A stretch of DNA of 64,000 bases from Axinella damicornis. Lineage: Eukaryota; Porifera; Demospongiae; Axinellida; Axinellidae. Location of the stretch: positions 4,370,077 to 4,434,076 of the forward strand of contig OZ007507.1 in the NCBI GenBank assembly GCA_963931865.1, in the 5' to 3' direction. The translations under genes were made by a program, and so were the position numbers. This document shows positions 23,390 to 37,500 of this stretch, piece by piece. How positions within the stretch are numbered: the first letter of the stretch is position 1; the number at the start of each line of letters is the position of its first letter. Below the pieces are notes generated by a model. It was not told where the DNA came from, searched no databases, and saw only the letters and a list, made by a program, of their open reading frames with translations.

Positions 23390-26300
23390 TCATGCTTGCG
23401 CACCTCTTTTTGAGGCACTTTGCTTTTTCTGCTGAAACTCTTTCATGAAGGCAGGGGTCTGGACCTCCTTCTTCCTCCTGGCACTGCCGGGGGATTGTGA
23501 CCCTGCCTTGCTGACGGTCGTCATGCTCCTTACTCTTTCCTCTGCTGGGGTCTGTCAGAGTGGGAGGGAGGCGTAATAGAAACAGTTTGTTAAAATTGAA
23601 ACAAAATCTTTGTGATGTCAGTGGAAAGTATGTATAGTGAGTTGCCACTACTTAGAGCTTGTAAGTGGGTTGATGAACTATCGGATTACACAACACAAGT
23701 AGTTGGCTGGACTATGTACAACCTTTGTACCTACTGTGTACTGTGTGACGACCGTAAGTGGGTGTTTGGTGGGCGGGGACTAAATTACAGGCACATGGCA
23801 ATAACGTATTGACAAGATGTCTGGATGGACCCATTGCTTGCCAGAGATGCTATCGCAAAAGTGCATCAGAGCAAGGTATGGTAAGGGAGGTGAGACCTTT
23901 GAAGCGTAACTATATTATCTGAAGAGAGAACTGTCGTGTGTCACACTGCTCCAGAGGTGAGACTTCGTCAGACCTCTGCACAGACAGCCGCCCAGTGCTG
24001 GACTGTTCATGTAACAAATGAAGGGGCAGTAGTGAACAAAGCAAACCGAACCTAGCCTCGTTCCCAGGCCTACCCCATTCTCCGGTTTGCGTTGACAGTA
24101 ATACACGGATGCGGAAGAGTGGCCAAGAACGGGGAAGGCTTCATTCATCATGTGAATGACGTCAGGTGGACATAGGGGGCGGGGCCCGTAGTCGTTTCAG
24201 CAGGTCCTGAAGGCTGTTCATCATCCAGTCGGCTTGATTCGAATACTCCACGGCCAGTCGAGACTCCCAGACGATCTACACAACTTCATCGGCCAGTTTT
24301 TAAACTTATTTGCAGTTGGGCCACACCCCCCTACGTCCACCTGACATCAATCATGTGATGGATAATACCAGGCCTTCGCCGTTTTTTTGCCACACCACTC
24401 TTCTGCATCCGTCAACGCAAACCAGAAAAAAAAGGGGTAGGCCTGGGAACGAGGCTACCGAACCCCTACTTCCATTATTCACAGACACACAGAGATTGAT
24501 CAATGCACTACTACCTTTCTGACACTCCTAACTCTGATATCACTTATACACATGTACAAGAAATATACCAGCCCGTCTGTAATCTCTGATCAAAACTGGG
24601 GGTGGGAATGAGGCAAGCAGTACTGTAAACTACTGTTGATGTACCTTGGCATCTGTGGACTTTGCTGCCTTCTTAGCCAGCAGTTCCTTCTTCCAGCCGG
24701 GTACTTCTGGTTCCTTTGGTTTGGACGATGTTCTGGAATGGGACCTCTTCAAGGTGATGGTGGAGGCAGTAGTCCCTGCTCTCTTCCGCTCCAATAGCCG
24801 CTGCTTCCATTCAGGGACAGAGGAGGAGCTGGACCGGGAAAGTTTGACGGGACCGGTTGGACCGGTGGGGGTGGGAGAACGAGAGTGTGTGAGACTCTGA
24901 GAGCGGTAAGGTTGACCGTTTCCATTGTCCGAGGAAACACTGTCACGGCGAGACTGTGAGTCTGGGCTGCCACAGGAGTCTTTGTCAGGCACAGAGGACA
25001 TCAAGGCGTTTGAGAGCAGTGGGGAGGGAGAATGCCTCTTCTCCTTCTCCCTATCCACGGTGGAAACAGAACTCTCTGTTTTCTCACTTGAAGAGAGGAA
25101 CACGTCATCATCTGTCTCACTCTTCTTGCCTTTCACCTCTGCCTCTTTACCACGTGCACCCACTTCAATGGTGGAGTCTTTACTGAGTTCAGGTTCCTTT
25201 GGTGAGTCGGTTGATTCAAGTTGGGAGTTTGGCGAAGGTTCTTTGTGATCTAAGTCTGGTGATTTTGAAGGTGTAATATCCTCTGACCAACTTGGCTTCT
25301 TCTCCTCCTCCTTGGAGTCGGATTTCTTCTCCACTTTCCTGGATGAAATCTCAATCTTGGTGAAGCTTGTCTTCCGGGACACTTTGGTGGCTGTAGTATC
25401 TACCGAAATGTCAGGTTTTTTGGCCAAGGCTGGCTTCTCCTCCGGTGACTTGGCTCTCTCTTCAGCACTCTTGGATTTTCCCAGCTCATCTCTATACCTA
25501 CTGCGGATTGGGCTCTTTGTCCTTGTTTCTGTGCTGGTGGTGGTAGTGGTGTTAGCACTCCTTGGAGATTTTCTGCCAGCCACAAGTGAGCTATTGCTGG
25601 GTGACTTCCGGCCAACAGAGGGTGACTTTCTGTCAGCCGTTAGCGAACCATTACTGGGCGACTTCCGGCCAACAGCGGGTGATTTTCTGCCAGTAGTTGG
25701 TGAACTTGTACCAGTGGCACCATTAGAAGATTTCAGACCCACACGAGACGACTTTGGGGAAGAGGTGCTCTTCCCCAGTCTATCCGATCTTGAGCTAGAA
25801 AGAGGAGATTTTTCTTCTGTAGACTTCTTTCTCCTTTCCATCACTCGTTTCTGCCATTCAGGTATTGTTGCTTCCTTACTAGCAGGCTTAGCAGCAGGTG
25901 CTACCTTTGGTTTTTCTTCCTGGTCTTTCTTTTTACCCTCTTTGCGTTTTTGAAGTTCAACCATCCATGATGGTTTGCCCCCTTCAGCATCTTTCTTTTC
26001 CTCTTTGGCAGGTGCCTTTGCTTTTCTCTCTGCAGCAGATTTAACTGTTTCGGCTGTCGTCCTGCGAGACCTGCTCACCGAGGGAGAAGTGGATTTGGCG
26101 TTTCCAGAGTCAAATCTGCTTCTTGCACTGTTAACTCTTGAGTCACTCTTCACCTTCGAGTCTGTATATCTTGATGTTCTCTTTGATTCGTCCTTCTTCG
26201 CTCCCATTCCAGAACTCGTGACTTTAGAAGTTGTGTCTTCGCTCTCTGCTTTCTTCTCTGCAACTTCTTTGGCAACCACCTTTGAATCAGGTGTAGGAGA

Positions 26301-29300
26301 GGAGGACACTTCCACTGCAGTAACATCGGGTGTTGCACTCTTTTCTGACTTCTGTTCCTTGCTACCACGATCAGAGGGTACTTCAATATCCATTGCATCA
26401 CTACCAAAAAGATCTTCTCTCCTGGTCTTTTCCTCAGTTTTCTGAGTCATGGCTCCAAGAGGGTCTGAAGTGGGCTCTGAAACTTCCAATGGCACAGGGG
26501 AAAGTTTAGCAGCTGATATCCCAGCCTCCTTTACAGGTTCCTCTCCAAAGAGAGCTTCGGCGATTTTATCCAGTTCTTCTTCCTCCGTCACGGCTTCAGC
26601 AGTTGTCTCCTCTGCAGGGGCACTGGATACCTCGCCAAAAAGATCTTCGGCAATTTTGTCCAATTCTTCTTCTTCTGACTCATTCATAGCTTCAGCAGTT
26701 TTGTTGTCTTTCGCACGTGCACTAGGTACCTCACCGAAGAGATCTTCAGCAATTTTGTCCAGTTTTTCCTCTTTGTTTATAACTTCAGGGGGCTTGTCAG
26801 TTGATACCGTTCTGACCTCAGTATCTACGAACAGTGACTCAGCAAATTCATCTAGCTGTTTTTTGCTTCTCCTTCTCTCTGACATTAATCTGGCACTAAA
26901 CTGGGGTGACTGGTCATAGCTGAGGATACCGGAAGTTCTAGCATTCTTCTTGTCATCGGGTTTGGGCTTTTCAGCCTCCTTTGCCGGTGTCGTGTCAAGG
27001 GATTCACCAAACAAGGGGTGGGTTGGAGAGGAATGTTCTAGTCCTGCTGTAACACCAACACCAAAGTCAGGTTCATCTTTCGGAGGAGTACTTCCATGCC
27101 GCCTTGGGCTGGCTGAGGCCTGCTCTCGTTCTGGACTACCAAAGACATCCCTCTTGGGGGATGCCTTAGACTGTGTGGGCTTCAAGTCATCCTGGAAAAG
27201 TTCATCTTCGAACAGGTGTGCCTTTTTTTTCTCAGTACTGGTCTTGGGTTTCTCATCCCTCTGTTTCTTTGAGCTGAATAGGTCTTCGTCTCCACCAAGG
27301 TCTTCAAACAGACGTGCTGTCTTGGCTGTTTCAGTCTTTGGCTTTTCATCATGCTTGGGGCTCCCTAGATCTTCAAACAGACGCGTTGTCTTGGCTGTTT
27401 CAGTCTTTGGCTTTTCATCATGCTTGGGGCTCCCTAGATCTTCAAACAGACGAGCTTTCTTGGCAGTTTCAGTCTTTGGCTTTTCATCCGGTTTGGGGCT
27501 ACTTTCCTTCTTAGCCTGTGATCCAAATAAATCTTCATCCCCTAAGCTTTCAAAAAGGTGTGTCTTCTTAGCTGGTTTTTCATCATGCTTGGGGCTCCCT
27601 AGATCTTCAAACAGACGTGCTTTCTTGGCAGTTTCAGTCTTTGGCTTCTCATCATGCTTGGGGCTACCTAGATCTTCAAACAGATGTGCTTTCTTGGCGG
27701 TTTCAGTCTTTGGCTTTTCATCATGCTTGGGGCTACCTAGATCTTCAAACAGACGTGCTTTCTTGGAATTTGGCTTTTCATCATGCTTGGGGCTCCCTAG
27801 ATCTTCAAACAGACGTGCTTTCTTGGTAGTTTCAGACATAGGCTTTTCATCATGCTTGGGGCTCCCTAGATCTTCAGTTTTCTTTGCAGTTTCAGTCTTT
27901 GGCTTTTCATCCAGTTTGGGGCTACTTTCCTTCTTAGCCTGTGATCCAAATAAATCTTCATCCCCCAAGCTTTCAAAAAGCCGCGTCTTCTTTACTGGTT
28001 TTGTTGTCTCTACTTTCGGTGTGCTTGCAGAGAAAGGCTTTGAAGTTTCCCCCTTGTCGTACATCTGTAACCTTGCCCTGACACTACTCCCTCCCGGCTT
28101 AACCTTTGCCTTTTCACTCTCTTCTTCCTTTCTGCCCTTGGCGTCCTCCTCCATTGGTTCTAGTACTCTTTCAGGAGTTTTCTCCTTGCCAAATCTGCTC
28201 TTTCCCTTCCCAAAAAGGGCCTCTAACTCACTACTGCCAAACAGTGCAGAGTCAGACCCAAAGAGTGACTCCACTTGCGGTGTCTTGAAGTATGCACTGT
28301 CACGCTTGCTACCGGAGGAGGTACTGCTCACATTCAAGGGGCTGGGAGACCGGGCAGTGGTATTCTGGCTAGTATCCCTTGCACTATTCTCCTCAACCGG
28401 GGACTTCTTTACAAATGTCAGTGGTTGGGGTGAAGGCTCTGCTTCCATTGGCTCTTCTTCCTCTCTTACAACCGAGTGGATGTTCAGGCTACTAATACTC
28501 GATGTCTCAGATCTGTCTTCTGGCTCAAGGCTACCATTTCCCTTCTTCTTAGAGCTTGATCGCCTGAGGAAGCGAAATGCTTTGGGGCTCTTTGGTGGGG
28601 AGTGAGTGGGTTCAATACTACTTCTTCCCAGTGACGGTGAGCTTGTTGGAGTCTTTTGCTTCTTGGGTTTTACTTTGGGTTTGGGAGTTGGGGAATCTGT
28701 GGGAGAATTCTTGGAGGGTTTCGGAGAGGACTTGCTTCTACCAGATCCACGCAGGCCAGAACCCCGTTTCAGAATGTTGCCCAAGGCAGCGAGGGGGTTA
28801 GATTGGGTAATACCAGCTCTTGCCAAGATCTGTGTATGTATGTTTGTGTATGCGTGAAAACATGTAGGATCACCTATTGACATAATTAGGGATCACTATA
28901 TACATGCATACATACTCCCAGCAGGCCACTGTCTCCACCACCATATTTAGGAGTAAGTCCACATTTCATGCAACACCCATATAAGTGCAGTAAATGGAAG
29001 CCAAATATATAGCCCATTGAAAGGAGGCATTCAATTAGACCCACAACAATGTTCATACTATTGAGGTACAGCTGCAATTTATTTCCAATTAATGCACACC
29101 CTATGTGATACCCCTACATGTTCACTACTGAAGTTTTCAGGTTGCTTGTCCAAGACCCGCTCACGAAATGGTGCATGTTGTATAGTACTTGTAGTCTAGG
29201 CCAGGAATCACAAGGTATACGTACTGTGTGTTCGTTAGAGTGTTTGCGTGCTTTACAGGCAGGACACCTATGCCATACCGTACGTGTAAATGATGTCGAC

Positions 29301-29774
29301 AAAGGCTGATCAGTGTGCATCCACCAAAATGAATCAACCCGAAAACCTCAGTAACTGTACAAATCTTTCGTAACAACAACCTGACCAATCATATCACAGG
29401 ATTTAAACTCAAAGCTGATCATGAAAAGTTCCAATCAATAGATGCACTCCCCATTATAAAACTTGCTCTGGTATGAAAAACTGAAGGATTTGAAATGAAA
29501 AACTATTGAAAATCCTTTAAACCTGCCCCACTCTGGAGACCTAATTAGTAGTAGCCAGGACACAAGGTTATATGTTATTCTACATATATACCAGACCACA
29601 TTAGCATGTGGTTTTGTCTTGTAGGTATATGTACATGCACACACACCAGCGCACACACCAGCGCAGGTGGCCTGTGGTATTATAAGCAATGGGTGGAACT
29701 GGATCAGCTTATCAAAGGACTGACTCGGTCAAATGTTTCAGAAATTCCTTTACCCTTTGGTTGCTGCTCTCTTC

Positions 29775-29825
<51 letters not shown>

Positions 29826-31486
29826 ACACACCTTCCCACCAACACACCTTCTTCCTCCTCTCCTCCTCTGTCATCTCATCTTCCTCTCTCAAACTGTCTG
29901 TCTCCTCAAACCCTCGGCCCAGCATTCTTGGATTCGTTTTCACGTCCCCAACACTATACGTTAGCGCTCTCCTCCGTGAAGCGTAGTCGTCAGGAACCTT
30001 GGAAACAAGATGACCTGGCAGTCTCCGATGCTGGAGTCCCTTAGACTGGCTGAGAGCAGCCCTATCCTTCTGCGGAGTGTTGTCCAACATCTGGCGACGG
30101 ATCTAGAAGCGGAGTATTTATACCAGAAAGGAAGAAGACCCAGAGGATGAAAGGAAATATATATACAAAAGCACACAACAGCAATAGCAGCCAGACAGTG
30201 ATCAGTTAATCATGGGAATGACTCTCAGGTTTCAGCACTCTTGTGAACCTGTTGGCCAAATATTCCATATAAGACCTTCATCAAAATGTAGCTGATTTTA
30301 TGTGGGCACTTTGAAGTGTTCTGGAGCCTGAAGGTAGAGTGTTCTCTGCTAGACCACACACAGGCCTTGACAGGGTATGATCAATAAGTCATCAATAAGT
30401 CGGATTACAGCACTATAACATCTCAAGAGATCATCAAATGTGGACTAGTATCTGCCTCAGCACAAACATGAACAGTTACACTACACAATTATAACTGTTG
30501 ATGACATGTTCCCAATTTAACTCTATTTTTGGAATCGAATTCACCCATGTCAGTGCTAATGCAATTAACAGGATTGCATTATGTTTAGTTTTGCGCTAGC
30601 AAGACAGGTATACTGTTGTGATGTAGTTCACATGCAGACATTTGGAATACCATCACACATCAAGTCACCACCTGATAAGCAATACAATACCATCTACATA
30701 ATGCTTATCAGGTGGTGACTTGATGTGTGATGGTATTCCAAATGTCTGCATGTAAACTACATCACAACAGTATACCTGTCTCGTTCCTGGACCCTGAGGC
30801 TGGTATGGAAACTGCCATTGTAATCTCTAAAGGTCCCACAAGGGGAACTCTCGATAATAAGTGTTCTTCAGAGCATAAAACCAGGTAAGTTAGGTCATAG
30901 ATTGAGTTAGTGCGCAGCAGTAGAATCTCTGATATCTGAATGTGTGACATCGGCCATGAATTGGTTGCTAAGTGAGGACTAATTTGGACAAATTGGTACC
31001 CACGTGAGAACCCTCTGGTGTAACTAATCTGGCTAAGGCTTCACTGTAGCATAGACCAGAACGTGCTACAGTGAAGCCTTAGCCAGATTAGTTACACCAG
31101 AGGGGTACCAATTTGTCCAAATTAGTCCTCACTTAGCAACCAATTCATGGCCGACATCAAACCTTCAGATATCAGAGATTCTACTGCTGCGCACTAACTC
31201 AATCTAGCCTCGTTCCCAGGCCTACCCCGTTTTTTCTGTTCTTTGGTTTCCGTTGACAATAATACACGGATGCGGAAGGACAGCGAAAAACGCGGAAGGC
31301 CTGGTATCATTCATCACGTGAGTGACGTCAGGTGGACGCAAGGGTGGACGTAGGGGGGGCGGGGCCCGTAGTCATTTCAGCAGGTCCTGCAGGCTGTTCA
31401 TCATCCAGTCGGCTCGGATCGGTCGAGACTCTCAAACGATCTACATAACTTCGTCGGCGGTTTTTAAACTTATTTGCGGTTGGGCC

Positions 31487-31519
<33 letters not shown>

Positions 31520-34500
31520 ACGTCCACTTGACATAAAGCACGTGATGAATAATACCAGGCCTTCCACGTTTTTCGTCGCCCTTCCGCATCCGTGTATTAT
31601 TGTCAACGGAAAACGAAGAACAGAAAAAACGGGGTAGGCCTGGGAACGAGGCTAAACTCAATCTATAACCTAGCTTACCTGGTTTTATGCTCAGAAGAAC
31701 ACATAGTCTCGTTCCCAGACCGTTTATCCAGCGCGTGTATCGCTTCCAGTACAACGCACGGAAATACGATACGCGCGATACTAAAAGCGATCCGTGCTGG
31801 GTTTGGTTGGGTCTGGGACCGAGACTAAAGAACACATTACTATTACTATCAAGAGTTCCCCTTTAGAAAACTGATGCTCTAAAGGTTTCACAAGGGGAAC
31901 TCTCGGTAATATAATGTTCTTCTGAGTGGAAAACCAGGTAAGCTAGGTCATAGACTGAGTTAGTGCACAGCAGTAGAATCTCTGATATCTGAATGTGTGA
32001 CATTGGCCATGAATTGGTTGGTATCTAGTATGGACAAATTGGTACCCATGTGAGAACCCTTTGGTGTAACTGAATCAGATCTGGGCTGGTTAAGGCCTCA
32101 CTGTTACACGTTCCGGTCTAGGAGGTGAACCTGGCCCTCCCATTCATCAAAACTGTTGTCCACAGATGTATAATTGTATCAGTCACGTACATGCACTGAG
32201 GGATGCATACATACCATGCGTTCCGTACAACTGGTATAACGTGAACCACAAGTGCATACGTGTCTGATTATACTCCTTGAGAACACTGTTTCCAAGTCAC
32301 GAGAAGCATGTTTTCTGGATGACTACAGGTTCTGGTTGTACATGTAATATGCTGAACTTAACACAAGGTTGTGGACTTCGCAAGTAAACAGTTGTACAAC
32401 TGCAGCAGTGCTAAGGTTTCATACACAAGTGGTGACCAACTAAATATACTTGGCATGTGATGTACATGTGCGTAATGCTAGTCTAACTCCACGCTACCCC
32501 TAGGTGTAACTTGTTCCCAGGCTTACCCTAGCCTCATTCCCAGGAAATCCTATAGCCTCATTCCCAGGCCAATCTTAGTCTAATTCCTAGGCCAATCCTA
32601 GCCTCATTCCCAGGTCAATCCTAGCTTCATTCTCAGGCCAAACCTACAGCCTCATTCCCAGGCCAATCCTAGACTTTGATGAGGCTACCCAACCCACCCC
32701 CAGTGGACTGAAGAGTCACATATTCCTCATTACTGAGTACGTCATGACATCTGTTCATACCGCAACAGTGATCTCAGGTGACACGTGACGGGAATGCTAC
32801 CCCATATCGTCCAGCACTGCAATGCTGGGGTATGGGAGTTACATCAGAGCGAATAATGCCATCCTCTGTTCCCTACTACATGACAGCACAGTCATATATA
32901 CTGGCAAACCAGCACACCTGCCAACTTGTATGCAACACAGCTGTAATAACTCATTTGTGGCTAACTAATGACAAGCTGAATGCAGTAATAAACCCCAGGA
33001 GACATGAAAAGAGAAATAAATGACAACTTGTTTACAGCAACTCACCACAGCGTCAAAGTCAAAGTCTGCAATTTGGCCGAACTGGGCCAGGCTCTGAGGG
33101 CTGAGCATTATTGGGCCAGGGTCCTGTAGCAACACACAGGGGACAATGCAAAAACAAATAGCACAATTATCTTCAAATGTAGTTCTCTTGTCCGATCAAA
33201 TGGCTGTCATGTGACAAATACCGCGCTATTAGCCACTAATGCACCAGTACACTGAGGCTTACAGCCAGTGGCATCGGTTGGGCAGCTATCTGGCCTGACA
33301 TTGAGGCTTATAGCCAGTGGCATTGCGGGGCTGGTTGGGCAGCTACCTGGCCCGACACTGAGGCTTATAGCCAGTGGCATTGCGGGGCTGGTTGGGCAGC
33401 TACCTGGCCCGACACTGAGGCTTATAGCCAGTGGCATTGCGGGGCTGGTTGGGCAGCTACCTGGCCCGACACTGAGGCTTACAGCCAGTGGCATTGCGGG
33501 GCTGGTTGGGCAGCTACCTGGCCCGACACTGAGGCTTATAGCCAGTGGCATTGCGGGGCTGGTTGGGCAGCTACCTGGCCCGACACTGAGGCTTACAGCC
33601 AGTGGCATTGCGGGGCTGGTTGGGCAGCTACCTGGCCCGACACTGAGGCTTATAGCCATGGGGCTGGTTGGGCAGCTACCTGGCCCGACACTGAGGCTTA
33701 TAGCCAGTGGCATTGTGGGGCTGGTTGGGCAGCTACCTGGCCTGACACTGAGGCTTATAGCCAGTGGCATTGTGGGACTGGTTAACCTGGTCCAAACACA
33801 ATGGACAAACAAACAAACAGGGAGCCAGAGTAATCCTCCACTCCAAGACAAAACGGTAAAACCAGAGGCTTGATTTTTCAGTTATACATACATCCCTACT
33901 GGAGGTACATGTGCAACGTTACAAGAGGTTATGGACTAGCCTCATTCCCAGGCCTTCTCACCCTCAGCGTTTGTCGCCCCCACGTTACAAATGCTGGGGT
34001 GAGAAGGTCTGAACGACGCTAGTTGTGGACCTTATTTGGCCACATCCTGACCAATCAATAGGGTCATATCAATTGCTTAGCAAATTGGACTATTCAATTA
34101 CAGTGACATGTCTGTTGATGGCAGGCAGAACCCACGCATGTTCGCAAACAAGGGAAGGTAATACTTGAGATGGCAGGTGCAAAGCAGCCATGGAAACACA
34201 CTTTAGCTGACTGATGTTGTGCCTGTGTTGTGGCCACTAACTGGTCAAGATAGACACTGCATTACTCTTCATTAGAGGTGTGGTCACCGGGCTTGGTGTG
34301 CTACCACATGGTCAGGTACACAACAGGATGTTCAAACCATGTTCACAAACTCATTGCTGATGCTTATGTACAGGTCCCAGTGCATGCATTGTTGATCATG
34401 TTTGACTAGACTAGGAGCTAACGGTGAGTCAGTTTTTCCTAGCAAGCCAAGACGTGGGTATGGGTGAGCAGAAGACACATTGGCTTACTGCTCAGTGAGG

Positions 34501-37500
34501 CTTGACCTTCCTTGTGTTGGATCATGCCCTTCTGCCCCATCGTCTCTACACTATACACTGATTGGCGTACTTATTAGAATCTCATTCGACCTGGGAAAGA
34601 TGTTTCCTGAGGATGGCTAACCACCCTTGTGCTTCCTCGTAAGCTTCCCCCTCACTTTCGGTCCAATACCAGCCCTAAGACCACTGTTACTGCACTAACT
34701 CTCTCCTGTTGATCACAAGGGTGCACGGGTATATCCCATAAACACTGTGCAAAAGACTGTCCCACAAAACAAACACCCTAGCGCTTCCTAGTAGCCTTCC
34801 CACTCAGTTTCCTCCACTTTGGGCAAATTACATGTACCAGTTGGAAGATCACTGATCCTTGATACTGCCACCAACATCCACAAACACAGCCGTGGACTGT
34901 ACACATAGCCATGGACTATACACACAGCCATGGACTCTACGCACAGGCATGGACCGTACGCATAGCCGTGGACTGTACCGTGGACTGTACACACAGCCGT
35001 GGACTGTAGCACAGTTGTGGACCGTATGCACAGCCATGGACAGCTGTGGACCGGCCGCGGACTATACGCACAGTCATGGACTGTAAGGAATGCTGTGGAC
35101 CATATGCACAGCTGTGACTGTACGCACAGCTGTGACTGTACGCACAGCTGTGACTGTACGCACAGCTGTGACTGTGCCCACAGCTGTGACTGTACGTGCG
35201 CACTGCTGTGGACTGTACCCACAGGTGTGGACCATACGCACAGCTAGCTGTGGACTGTATGCACAGCTGTGACTGTACGCACAGCCGTGGACTGTACACA
35301 CAGCCGTGGACTGTACACACAGCCGTGGACTGTAGCACAGTTGTGGACCGTATGCACAGCCGTGGACTATACGCACAGTCATGGACTGTAAGGAATGCTG
35401 TGGACCATACGCACAGCTGTGACTGTACGCAGAGCTGTGACTGTACGCACAGCTGTGACTGTACGCAGAGCTGTGACTGTACGTGCGCACTGCTGTGGAC
35501 TGTACCCACAGGTGTGGACTGTACCACAGGTGTGGACTGTACCCACAGGTGTGGACCATACGCACATCTAGCTGTGGACTGTACGCACAACAGTAGATGA
35601 CATTTTGCATTGAGTTTTGGATATTGGAATTCGTCAGTAGCAAGAAATTGTGATTCTAGGAATTATTTCTAATTTAGGGAGCTCACAATAATTAATTCCA
35701 ATCCAACCTAAGAGGTTTTACTCCAGTAAACCCTAACAACAACTCTTGCACACAACTGTGGTTTTTCCTGAGACATGAGAAGTATATCTTTCAAATTGGT
35801 GAAATTAAAACTTGCAGTTTCAGGAAAATGTTTTGAAATTCCTGTATATGCATTTTCACTGGAAACCATGCATGCAGCTACATGTACATTACAAAGCTGC
35901 TTGTGAAACCTTCCCAGCTATATACTTCCTTGAAAACCAAAGCCACCATAATTCTCTCTAAAGGATTCACAGACCAATCAATGGACCCAAGACACATTGA
36001 CCCAAGAAATTTGATTCCTCAATGAATCTAATCTAAGAGCTTGGATAGTATTAGGAGGGAAATTTAGTATAAGGAAATGTATCCACTGAGAATTGTGGAA
36101 GTACCCTACTACTGTATATTCTGTATGGTAGCATAGTTCTCTATCCATCTTGTGACATACACTGTACTGCACGGGCACCCCAAAAAGTACTGAAATTTCA
36201 TACCATAGTCACGCGTTATTAAGCACAGCTCATTTATAAGCTTATAAGTGCATATTCGCTGTTAGGCACAGGTCGGACTCTCGTCCCAAGCTACGTGCTG
36301 AAGTCTTCTTGCAGAAACTCTGCTATTTTCGATCCTACAGCCATAATTCCAAATGAAGCACACTTCCCATTCAAGGAATGTCATTCAAAATTAAGCCCAT
36401 CTAGTTGGTAGACACATATTTTCTTCCTGTGGAGATATAGGAACATGCGCTTAATAACCTACGGTATGTTGACATACGGAAGGTTTGCATGAGCCTCATG
36501 AGTGGTGTGAAGCCCTGCATACAGGATTCAGCCAGGTTTTGGCAGCTGTAGACAGACATCTTGACCTCTTCAGTAGTTATTGAGCAATGCAGAGAGTCAA
36601 AACATGACCATAATCCCAGTCACAACTCTGTTTATGCTCCCTATAGTGGCTGTGGCGTTTCACTCGGTGCCTACAATTGTGCCTACAATTGTGCGGCGTT
36701 TACTCGAATGAGCGCCCACCGGTCTCATAAGATGGTGTTGGGCAATCGGGAGTACGTGTACACAAGGCCGGACCCCTACACCCTAGACAACAGATGGCTT
36801 GTTTCATGTTGTCATGCAGATTCATGTGCCAAAGTTGACAGAACACTCTTACCAATGTGCAAACAGGCTGAACGTACCTCATGACTACCTGGAGACCACT
36901 CCGGAGTAGAAGAGCCATCTACGCCATCCTCCCCTGTCACAACCACCGAGGGCCTCTTGAAGGGCTTTGGTTTTGGCTTGATGATTGGGGGAACGGCCTT
37001 GCCACTCTTGCTAAAGAAATCACGCACCTTTGCCAAACGTTCATCCGGACTCAACTGATCTACGCCGTCATTGTCGACCTAAATGTGTTTGTATGGGTTG
37101 TGTTTGCATGCACATGTGTGTTGAGAGCGACATATGGATCATGCCAGCATCAAACTACACGACAGTGCAGACATTGGTGCCAGCCAGGCACTAGCTTGCA
37201 TGCATGGCTTGCTGTGCCCATCTGGGATCCCCACCCAATGGCGGCCTGACGAGATTCTTCCTAAAGGAATCTCATCTGAAAAGAAGTGACTACGTATCAG
37301 TCTTGCCTACTTATTTGTACAGTTGCTTATGCTCAGGTCTTCACATATAACACATACAAGTAGCTTCGCTCGCTCAGCTACTTCCCCCTCATTCGCCTAC
37401 GTGAGTATCCAGCGCCGGACAGCTCTCTTTGCAGAGCTGTTGCTCCCCGATTGTGTCCACTTCAGCTGCTGCTCCCCGATTGTATCCGCTCCGGCTGCTG

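Larger units (their letters stand above)
30829..31866. mobile_element. Large foldback element hosting two younger MITEs
   Basis: The arms meet at about 31050 (GCTTCACTGTAGCA and TGCTACAGTGAAGC) and run outward through ACCAATTTGTCC, CTGATATCTGAA and ACTCAATCTA to AAAACCAGGTAAG and GGGGAACTCTC. The right arm is interrupted by MITEs at 31205-31654 and 31704-31827. A partial third arm copy follows at about 31884-32125. Confidence 0.85.

Noticed and set aside
26950..28605. 551-codon open frame antisense to the giant exon of the 1651-aa gene
   Set aside because: It mirrors the repetitive coding exon. Its Ser/Phe/Leu-rich product has no domain signature, and the sense frame carries consistent splice sites, start and stop.
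34780..35643. Several overlapping 130-217-codon ORFs
   Set aside because: All arise from the 18-19-bp minisatellite; no splice signals or non-repeat domain.
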